Part shown: piece by piece, positions 1-5,204 of the stretch
Layout: each line of letters begins with the position of its first letter
Numbering within the stretch: the stretch's first letter is position 1
NCBI GenBank assembly: GCA_029549705.1
Contig: JAKPIR010000222.1
Span: 1-12,367, forward strand
From: Pseudomonadota bacterium
GTDB taxonomy: Bacteria > Pseudomonadota > Gammaproteobacteria > Burkholderiales > Methylophilaceae
DNA: 12,367 bases
Direction of reading: 5' to 3'
Notes under the pieces: generated by a model
What the model was told of the DNA's origin: nothing
Databases searched by the model: none
The model's input: only the letters and a program-made list of their open reading frames with translations
Translations under genes and position numbers: made by a program

Positions 1-144
1 CACAACGTGCGCGAAACGCTAGGAATTTGTGACCGCGCCTACATTGTTAACCAAGGCCACGTGTTTGCCTCTGGCATTCCCAGTGAAATTGTTGAAAATG
101 AAAGTGTGCGCGAAGTGTATTTAGGAAAAGATTTTCGTCTATGA
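1..144 (+). CDS. lptB: LPS export ABC transporter ATP-binding protein LptB, 3' end only
   Basis: The first 47 codons of the window read in frame 1 and end at TGA 142-144. The start lies before the window. The visible tail (HNVRETLGICDRAYIVNQG, then a GIPSEIVENESVREVYLG stretch) matches the C-terminal end of LptB. It has the H-loop histidine of ABC ATPases (THNVRE in the family, H at residue 1 here) and the usual terminal YLG-x-x-F ending. In the family, LptB is the cytoplasmic ATPase that powers LptFGC-driven transport of lipopolysaccharide to the outer membrane. Its stop overlaps the rpoN start (ATGA, 141-144), which suggests translational coupling. lptB followed by rpoN is a widespread proteobacterial order and supports the call. 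The Walker motifs lie outside the window, so the identification rests on the tail and the context. Confidence 0.9.
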   Translation, partial: HNVRETLGICDRAYIVNQGHVFASGIPSEIVENESVREVYLGKDFRL

Positions 145-1697
145 AACAAGGTTTACAGCTTAAATTTTCACAAAATCTCTCGCTTACCCCGCAACTGCAG
201 CAGGCCATTCGGCTATTACAGCTATCCACTTTAGAGCTTAATCAAGAAATTGATTTGTTGATGCAAACCAACCCGCTTTTAGAGCGTGGGGATGATTTTG
301 AAGATGAGTACGGCAATGCGACTGACGGTGATGATGAAATCGCTACCCCCGCGAGCGCAGAAGCGTTAGCCAGTGCCGACGCGGCACAAGAATTTGGTGA
401 AACCAGTGACACTTCAGAATTCACAAGTACCGAGTTTTCTGAAAGCAGTGCCGAACTAGCCCAAGCTGAACCGGCAGAATTTGAAGCGGGCTCCACAGAG
501 TTTTCGGCCGAATTTGATGACGAATTCGATGAATTTTCTAATGGTAGCCTGTGGGATGAGAACACAACGCCATCCGATGACGATAGCGACTACAAACCGC
601 AAGAAACCCTGCAAATGAGCCTACGCGAGCACCTGCTCTCGCAATTAAAACTCATGCCGTTATCAGAGCGCGACCAAACGCTCTGCCTGCTATTAATTGA
701 CAGCATCAGTGAGGATGGCTATTTAGAAGCGTCGCTAGAAGAAATCGCCGAGGAAATGCCACTAGAGCTTGAAATTGACGAGCTGGAATTGCAGACGGCT
801 CTCAGGTTGATTCAAAGTCTTGACCCCATTGGTGTTGGGGCACGAAACCTAAGTGAGTGCCTAGTCCTGCAACTTGAAACATTGCCAAAATATACCCCGC
901 ATTTAGAACTCGCCAAGCTTCTAGCCAAACATTATCTGCCTGCACTTGGCGCGCGTGATTTTACCAAACTGCGCAAAGAACTCGGTTGCGATGAAGCCAC
1001 ACTTAAAAGCGTGCAGCAACTGATTACCAGCTTGAACCCGCGTCCTGGTAGCGAATTCAGCGTCATTGGCTCAGAGCACTACATTCAGCATGAAGTGATT
1101 GTGAAAAAAGTAAAAGGCATCTGGATTGCCACTTTAAACGATGGTGTGATTCCCAAATTAAAAATCAACCAGATGTACGCCAACATTTTAAAGCGTAACC
1201 GTGATAGCAATAATCAATACCTGCAAAGCCAAATGCAAGAAGCAAAATGGATGATTAAAAATATCCAGCAACGTTTCACGACTATTTTGCGCGTGTCACA
1301 GGCCATAGTGGACCGCCAGCGCAACTTTTTAGAGTACGGTGAAGTGGCCATGAAGCCGCTGGTGTTACGCGAAATCGCCGATGAACTCGAACTGCATGAA
1401 TCGACCATTTCCCGCGTGACTAACAATAAATACATGCTCACGCCGCGCGGTATTTTTGAGCTCAAATACTTCTTTGGTAGCTCTGTTGCCACGGATTCTG
1501 GCGGCACCGCCTCAGCTACCGCCATTCGAGCGCTGATTAAAAAGTTGGTCGAGCAAGAAAATCCGAAAAAACCATTTTCAGATAATCAAATCACTGATTT
1601 ACTCGCCAAACAGGGCATCATTGTGGCGCGCCGCACCATTGCCAAATATCGAGAATCACTCGGTATCGAACCAGCCAGTTTAAGAAAAACGCTCTAA
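141..1697 (+). CDS. rpoN: RNA polymerase sigma-54 factor RpoN
   Basis: This 518-residue protein is sigma-54, which directs RNA polymerase to -24/-12 promoters and needs AAA+ activators to open them. Region I (about 1-48) has the Gln/Leu-rich activator-contact sequence beginning MKQGLQLKFSQNLSLTPQLQ. Region II (about 50-155) is strongly acidic and carries eight Glu-Phe dipeptides between residues 84 and 132. The core-binding and DNA-binding region III follows from about 157. It has a helix-turn-helix near 410-429 (REIADELELHESTISRV) and the signature RpoN box ARRTIAKYRE at 496-505. Length is a little above the roughly 480 residues usual in enteric bacteria, mostly because of region II. The ATG at 141 overlaps the lptB stop and places region I correctly at the N terminus. 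An intrinsic terminator about 90 bases after the stop ends the transcript. Confidence 0.97.
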   Translation: MKQGLQLKFSQNLSLTPQLQQAIRLLQLSTLELNQEIDLLMQTNPLLERGDDFEDEYGNATDGDDEIATPASAEALASADAAQEFGETSDTSEFTSTEFSESSAELAQAEPAEFEAGSTEFSAEFDDEFDEFSNGSLWDENTTPSDDDSDYKPQETLQMSLREHLLSQLKLMPLSERDQTLCLLLIDSISEDGYLEASLEEIAEEMPLELEIDELELQTALRLIQSLDPIGVGARNLSECLVLQLETLPKYTPHLELAKLLAKHYLPALGARDFTKLRKELGCDEATLKSVQQLITSLNPRPGSEFSVIGSEHYIQHEVIVKKVKGIWIATLNDGVIPKLKINQMYANILKRNRDSNNQYLQSQMQEAKWMIKNIQQRFTTILRVSQAIVDRQRNFLEYGEVAMKPLVLREIADELELHESTISRVTNNKYMLTPRGIFELKYFFGSSVATDSGGTASATAIRALIKKLVEQENPKKPFSDNQITDLLAKQGIIVARRTIAKYRESLGIEPASLRKTL

Positions 1698-1771
1698 ACT
1701 TCTACCCTGAACTGGCACGAAAGTTATGCAGTTGTTGACTGCTCAAATGATGTTTTTTTTGCCCATTTCAA

Positions 1772-1840
1772 GCGTAACCTTTTTCGATGCTCTGTAAGCC
1801 TTTATTTATAAGGCTCGCAGAGCATAATTTTTTTCTCGTA
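1772..1840 (+). repeat. 69-base palindromic repeat, copy 1 (downstream of rpoN)
   Basis: This stretch recurs in opposite orientation at 10266-10334 at exactly the same length. Aligned in element orientation, 54 of the 62 positions outside the central loop are identical. Conserved blocks include AACCTTTTTCGATGC before the hairpin (1776-1790), both hairpin arms, and TTTTTTCTCGTA after it (1829-1840). The seven-base central loop (TATTTAT, 1803-1809) is the reverse complement of the loop in the other copy. Similarity extends well beyond the paired arms, so the two copies look like members of a dispersed repeat and not like two independently evolved terminators. How many more copies the genome carries cannot be seen here. 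Confidence 0.85.
1787..1834 (+). terminator. Intrinsic (Rho-independent) terminator of the lptB-rpoN transcript
   Basis: The outer stem is ATGCTCTG (1787-1794) with CAGAGCAT (1818-1825), eight perfect pairs. After a 2x2 internal loop the inner stem is AGCCTT (1797-1802) with AAGGCT (1810-1815), closed by a seven-base loop. AATTTTTTT follows at 1826-1834. This is a typical terminator for the plus strand, about 90 bases after the rpoN stop. The minus strand has no T run after the hairpin (it reads CGAAAAAGG), so termination should work in one direction only. Confidence 0.8.
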
Positions 1841-2112
1841 AGATTTTTGCTATATATTTAGATTTTTTTAATTCTTAAACCAACGCGTTTATTATGCGTA
1901 TCTTTGTCGCCAGCACTTTTGTTCAGGGTTCATATTTTCATCAAAGTGAAAGTTAAAAAAAATTGTAAATTTTATTAAAAAAATTTATGAATCGGCCTAG
2001 CACAGACATGAATTAAAGTAGTAAACTGAAATTGTTCTGAAAGTTTTGTAACGATTTAAAATTTTCAAACTTTGTAGATTTTTTTGAGTTTTTAGCTTTT
2101 GGGATATTTTAA

Positions 2113-2119
2113 TAAGGAG
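2113..2119 (+). promoter_or_regulatory. Ribosome-binding site that fixes the hpf start
   Basis: TAAGGAG at 2113-2119 is a near-perfect Shine-Dalgarno sequence, six bases before the ATG at 2126. It decides against an in-frame upstream alternative start at 2099, which would add nine residues not typical of the family. Confidence 0.85.
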
Positions 2120-2125
2120 CAAGTC

Positions 2126-2467
2126 ATGAATTTACAATTAACTGGTCTGCATTTAGAAGTAACCCCAGCACTACGCGAATATGTTACCAACAAATTTTCG
2201 CGTATTAGCAACCATTTTGACCATGTCATTGATGTCAAAGTGACCATGAGCGTAGAAAAACTTATCCAAAAGGTAGAGGCTACGCTACACGTTCCCGGTA
2301 ATGATTTACACGCGGCTTGTACCGATGACAATATGTACAGCGCAATTGATATGTTGACGGATAAACTTGACCGTCAGGTGCTTAAACATAAAGAAAAAAA
2401 TGCTGATCACCATAAATCCAACGGTGCAGTAAAGCATCAGGCAATACCTAATCAAGATTTAAATTAG
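2126..2467 (+). CDS. hpf: Ribosome hibernation promoting factor, short form (HPF/YfiA family)
   Basis: This 113-residue protein begins MNLQLTGLHLEVTPALREYV, the standard opening of the HPF/YfiA fold. The domain spans about residues 1-88 and includes the VPGNDLHAACTDDNMYSAID segment (57-76) that leads into the second helix. Members bind the 30S decoding region in stationary phase and protect idle ribosomes. The protein lacks the extra C-terminal dimerisation domain of long HPF. Instead it has a polar, His/Lys/Asn-rich tail (about 88-113), so its length equals E. coli YfiA more than the 95-residue E. coli HPF. It could therefore act in either way; the tail should be compared before choosing. 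The start is set by the strong ribosome-binding site at 2113-2119. hpf after rpoN is a common proteobacterial order, but here the two are separated by a terminator. Confidence 0.92.
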   Translation: MNLQLTGLHLEVTPALREYVTNKFSRISNHFDHVIDVKVTMSVEKLIQKVEATLHVPGNDLHAACTDDNMYSAIDMLTDKLDRQVLKHKEKNADHHKSNGAVKHQAIPNQDLN

Positions 2468-2479
2468 TTTTACTTTCAC

Positions 2480-2636
2480 TTTGAGCATTGGATGCCTCTA
2501 TCAATTCAAGTTTCTTTAACAAGCAGGGTGCGATTAAAAAATTAAGTATCGGCCTGACATGTCATGAGTAATTTTTTATGTGTAACGCAGTCTCGCGACA
2601 AAACTTGAATTGATAGAGGTATCCAAGTGGCTCAAA
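2480..2636 (+). promoter_or_regulatory. Long inverted repeat in the hprK leader that sequesters its ribosome-binding site
   Basis: Positions 2488-2513 are complementary to 2601-2626 over 26 bases. Only position 2494/2620 is not Watson-Crick, and it becomes a G-U pair in plus-strand RNA. A further seven pairs join 2480-2486 (TTTGAGC) to 2630-2636 (GCTCAAA). Between the two helices lie only A2487 on one side and the hprK start codon GTG 2627-2629 on the other. The hprK Shine-Dalgarno sequence AGAGGT (2615-2620) is wholly inside the right arm, paired with 2494-2499. The 87-base interior holds an AT helix (2535-2544 with 2569-2578) and the perfect palindrome TGACATGTCA (2555-2564). The geometry is seen directly; control of hprK translation or mRNA processing is inference. 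The 139-base unit from 2488 to 2626 could instead be a MITE-like insertion, although no target-site duplication is visible. Confidence 0.7.
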
Positions 2637-3577
2637 TCAATGTAGCTGAATTATTCAAACAAACCCGCCGTAAGCTCAAATTAAACTGGATTGCTGGCCT
2701 AAACGGTGGGGCTAATTTGCTCACCAGCGGCACAGTTACAAAGCCAACGCTTGCGCTCATTGGCCACCTGAACTTTGTACACCCGAACCGCGTGCAAGTG
2801 CTGGGCTGTGCTGAAATGGATTATCTTCGGAGTTTAAAGCCAGCGCATTCGGATGCTGCGATTGAAAACCTGTTTTCAACAGACCTTGCCGCGGTGATTG
2901 TGGCCAACAATGAAGCTGTGCCTGAATCTTTGATTGAGGCGGCAAACAATAACAATACCCCGCTTTTTACAACCCCACTTAACAGCCCTGAATTGATGGA
3001 TTTTTTAAGTCACTTCTTGGCGCAGGCCGTGGCAGAATCTATCAGCATGCACGGTGTTTTTATGGAAGTGCAAGGATTCGGTGCTTTTATCAAAGGTGAC
3101 CCTGCTATTGGTAAAAGTGAGTTAGCACTGGAACTGATTTCACGTGGACATCGATTGATTGCGGATGATGTGGTCGATTTTTTTCGTATTTCTCCTGAGC
3201 GTATTGAAGGTCGCTGCCCTGAACTACTGCAAGACTTTTTAGAGGTGCGCGGTTTAGGCGTATTGAATATTCGTGCGATGTTTGGTGACAATTCAGTTAA
3301 ACCCAGTAAGCCGCTTGACCTCATCATCCAGCTTGAAATGGCGGATAAACTGGCGCTTGAATCGCTAGACCGTCTAAATATTAAGGCACTACATGAAAAA
3401 GTGCTGGGCGTGAGTATTTCTAAAGTGCAAATTCCGATTGCGGCTGGCCGCAATATTGCAGTATTGGTTGAGGTCGCAATCCGCAATCACATGTTATTAT
3501 TACGTGGAATTAACGCGACCAAACAATTCACCCAACGCCAGCAGCGCGAGATGAAAAAATTCAACCTGTCTGATTAA
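2627..3577 (+). CDS. hprK: HPr kinase/phosphorylase HprK
   Basis: HprK phosphorylates Ser46 of HPr with ATP or pyrophosphate and can reverse the reaction, tying the PTS proteins to cell energy state. The protein is 316 residues, the normal size. An N-terminal domain (about 1-130, with ALIGHLNFVHPNRVQVLG at 43-60) precedes the catalytic domain. That domain has the conserved H142, the P-loop GDPAIGKS (157-164), the GHRLIADD segment ending in D180-D181, and the family signature EVRGLGVLNI (206-215). The start is GTG 2627: an in-frame TGA at 2606-2608 blocks any much longer form, and AGAGGT (2615-2620) lies six bases upstream. That ribosome-binding site is buried in a long inverted repeat. hprK heads the cluster that contains its substrate HPr, and rapZ starts 19 bases after its stop. 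Confidence 0.96.
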   Translation: MAQINVAELFKQTRRKLKLNWIAGLNGGANLLTSGTVTKPTLALIGHLNFVHPNRVQVLGCAEMDYLRSLKPAHSDAAIENLFSTDLAAVIVANNEAVPESLIEAANNNNTPLFTTPLNSPELMDFLSHFLAQAVAESISMHGVFMEVQGFGAFIKGDPAIGKSELALELISRGHRLIADDVVDFFRISPERIEGRCPELLQDFLEVRGLGVLNIRAMFGDNSVKPSKPLDLIIQLEMADKLALESLDRLNIKALHEKVLGVSISKVQIPIAAGRNIAVLVEVAIRNHMLLLRGINATKQFTQRQQREMKKFNLSD

Positions 3578-3596
3578 ACGCAACGACTCAACTTCA

Positions 3597-4463
3597 ATGA
3601 AACAACTCACCATCGTCACAGGACTCTCCGGCTCAGGCAAAAGTATTGCACTAAGAGCGCTTGAAGACAGTGGTTATTACTGCATTGATAACTTGCCCGC
3701 CACCATGTTGCCGCAAATTGCCGAGCATTTACGCACAACCATCCCTTCAGGAGATTTACAGGTTGCCAGTTATGACCGTGTGGCCATCAGTATTGATAGC
3801 CGCAGTGCTGCAATTGAAACGCTCCCAGCGCATATAAAACAGCTCCAGGCACAACAAATTACAACGCAAGTGCTTTTTTTAGAATCTAACGTTGAGACCT
3901 TAGTCAAACGTTTCAGCGAAACAAGACGTAAGCACCCTTTAAGTAAAGATAGCACCACGCTGGCGGAAAGCATTGCCTCTGAACGCGCGCTACTGGCCGA
4001 CTTAGGAAAACTTGGGCATCTGATTGATACGAGTTATTTGAGCGCCAATACCCTCAGGGCTTGGGTAAAAGAAGTCGTCTCCATCGAACATACGGGTTTA
4101 ACGTTGCTGTTTACCTCGTTTGGCTTTAAACACGGTATTCCGCTGGATGCAGACTTTGTGTTTGATGTGCGCTGTTTACCTAACCCACATTACGACCCCA
4201 ACATGCGGGAACTTACCGGACGTGATGCAGCAGTACAGGCATTTTTAAGCGCACAACCTAATGTCAACGACATGATTCATGACATCAAAGGCTACATTGA
4301 AAAATGGTTGCCTTGTTTTATTGCGGATAATCGAAGCTATTTAACAGTCGCCATTGGTTGCACAGGCGGGCAACATCGCTCTGTTTATTTTGTAGAGCAA
4401 TTGAGCCAATATTTTAAAAGCACACAAAAAGTGCTGACTCGACATCGAGAATTAAAACTGTAG
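3597..4463 (+). CDS. rapZ: RNase adapter / nucleotide-binding protein RapZ (YvcJ family)
   Basis: This 288-residue protein has the standard RapZ layout. The N-terminal P-loop is GLSGSGKS (9-16), followed by the GYYCIDNLP segment (26-34). RFSETRRKHPL at 105-115 is a family hallmark. The C-terminal domain runs from SFGFKHGIPLDADFVFDVR (174-192) to GCTGGQHRSV (254-263). In E. coli, RapZ binds GlcN6P and guides RNase E to the sRNA GlmZ, controlling glucosamine-6-phosphate synthase. Outside enteric bacteria GlmZ is generally absent and the role is less clear. The gene starts 19 bases after hprK with no obvious ribosome-binding site, which suggests coupling to hprK translation. Its place beside PTS genes is the usual one in proteobacteria. 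Confidence 0.95.
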   Translation: MKQLTIVTGLSGSGKSIALRALEDSGYYCIDNLPATMLPQIAEHLRTTIPSGDLQVASYDRVAISIDSRSAAIETLPAHIKQLQAQQITTQVLFLESNVETLVKRFSETRRKHPLSKDSTTLAESIASERALLADLGKLGHLIDTSYLSANTLRAWVKEVVSIEHTGLTLLFTSFGFKHGIPLDADFVFDVRCLPNPHYDPNMRELTGRDAAVQAFLSAQPNVNDMIHDIKGYIEKWLPCFIADNRSYLTVAIGCTGGQHRSVYFVEQLSQYFKSTQKVLTRHRELKL

Positions 4464-4471
4464 AGATTATT

Positions 4472-4912
4472 ATGATTGGTATTTTAATCATCGCCCATGG
4501 CAACTTAGGTGAAAGCCTGATGGAATGCGCTAAGCACGTTATTGGAAACGAGCCCAGGCAGTTAGCGTTTCTGGCAGTCAATACGCAAGATAATCCTAGC
4601 GAATTACTGCCTAAAGCCCAACAACTCATTACCACACTCAACACCGGCGAGGGCGTTTTAGTACTTTCGGATATGTACGGTGCTACACCTTGTAATATTG
4701 TGACTAAACTTCTAACACCTGGTATCGTTGAAGGCGTTGCTGGTGTGAATATGCCAATGATTGTGCGAACCATGACTTACCGGCATGAGTCTTTGATGGC
4801 CTTGGTAGAAAAAGCCGTCAGCGGCGGGCGAGAAGGTGTCGTGCATTTTGGCGCGGACAGCTGTGATCGATTTGACGCACAGGCCGCCACGCTCAATAAC
4901 AAAAAGTCATGA
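4472..4912 (+). CDS. PTS EIIA component, mannose/fructose family (orphan)
   Basis: This 146-residue protein is a PTS IIA domain of the mannose family. It opens MIGILIIAHGNLGESLM, where H9 in the I-A-H-G motif is the phosphorylation site that takes phosphate from HPr. The SDMYGATPCN segment (66-75) corresponds to the D-L-x-G-G-T-P-x-N active-site loop of the family. It stands alone: no IIB, IIC or IID partner is fused or adjacent, so sugar transport is unlikely and a regulatory or phosphate-sink role is more probable. Such orphan EIIA proteins next to ptsH and ptsI are common in betaproteobacteria. It begins eight bases after the rapZ stop and ends fifteen bases before ptsH, so all three are probably on one transcript. 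A name such as manX would imply transport that is not supported. Confidence 0.9.
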   Translation: MIGILIIAHGNLGESLMECAKHVIGNEPRQLAFLAVNTQDNPSELLPKAQQLITTLNTGEGVLVLSDMYGATPCNIVTKLLTPGIVEGVAGVNMPMIVRTMTYRHESLMALVEKAVSGGREGVVHFGADSCDRFDAQAATLNNKKS

Positions 4913-4927
4913 TGAATGGATTGAATA

Positions 4928-5197
4928 ATGATTAGCACAGAAGTTGAAATCATCAATAAATTAGGATTACACGCGCGCGCCTCGACCAAGCTCACCCAGA
5001 CTGCGAGCAGGTTTGCCAGTGAAGTCTGGATTTCACGCAATGGCCGTCGCGTGAATGCTAAAAGCATTATGGGGGTAATGATGCTGGCGGCTGCAAAAGG
5101 CAGCATCATTACCCTAGAAGCAAATGGCGCGGATGAACAGGCGGCAATTCAAGCACTGTCTGACTTAATTGCAGATTACTTTGGCGAAGGCGAGTAA
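4928..5197 (+). CDS. ptsH: Phosphocarrier protein HPr
   Basis: This 89-residue HPr carries phosphate from Enzyme I to EIIA proteins. The active-site histidine is H15 in the N-K-L-G-L-H-A-R-A motif (10-18). The regulatory serine is S46 in the A-K-S-I-M-G-V-M context (44-51), the site acted on by HPr kinase, whose gene lies upstream in the same cluster. Length and motifs are normal for the family. The ATG at 4928 is the only start that fits the conserved N terminus; its ribosome-binding site is weak. The stop (5195-5197) is seven bases before the likely ptsI start, and the GA-rich end of ptsH (about 5183-5194) provides the ptsI ribosome-binding site. The two genes are therefore likely to be translated together. 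Confidence 0.96.
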   Translation: MISTEVEIINKLGLHARASTKLTQTASRFASEVWISRNGRRVNAKSIMGVMMLAAAKGSIITLEANGADEQAAIQALSDLIADYFGEGE

Positions 5198-5204
5198 TCC
5201 AACC

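Larger units (their letters stand above)
1698..2125. other. AT-rich intergenic region between rpoN and hpf
   Basis: This 428-base gap has no credible gene on either strand. The first part holds a small perfect hairpin (GCAGT 1728-1732 with ACTGC 1738-1742). An eight-T run follows at 1753-1760, ten bases away, which is too far for a classic terminator. The strong terminator within the 69-base repeat comes next. From about 1826 to 2110 the sequence is very rich in A and T, with many hexamers resembling -10 or -35 elements, so no single promoter can be chosen by eye. Because the terminator precedes it, a promoter for hpf is expected in this stretch; this is inference. Confidence 0.6.

Noticed and set aside
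1713..1730. Sigma-54-like promoter just after rpoN: TGGCACG at 1713-1719 followed by ATGCA
   Set aside because: The -24 half is perfect, but the GG (1714-1715) and GC (1728-1729) are separated by 12 bases, not 10. Sigma-54 tolerates little spacing change, and the base pair at the proper -12 position reads AT. It also lies upstream of a strong terminator.
5169..5204. Longer ptsI form starting at TTG 5169 inside ptsH
   Set aside because: It would add 12 residues not seen in the family and use a rare start codon without a ribosome-binding site. ATG 5205 is preceded by a GA-rich site.
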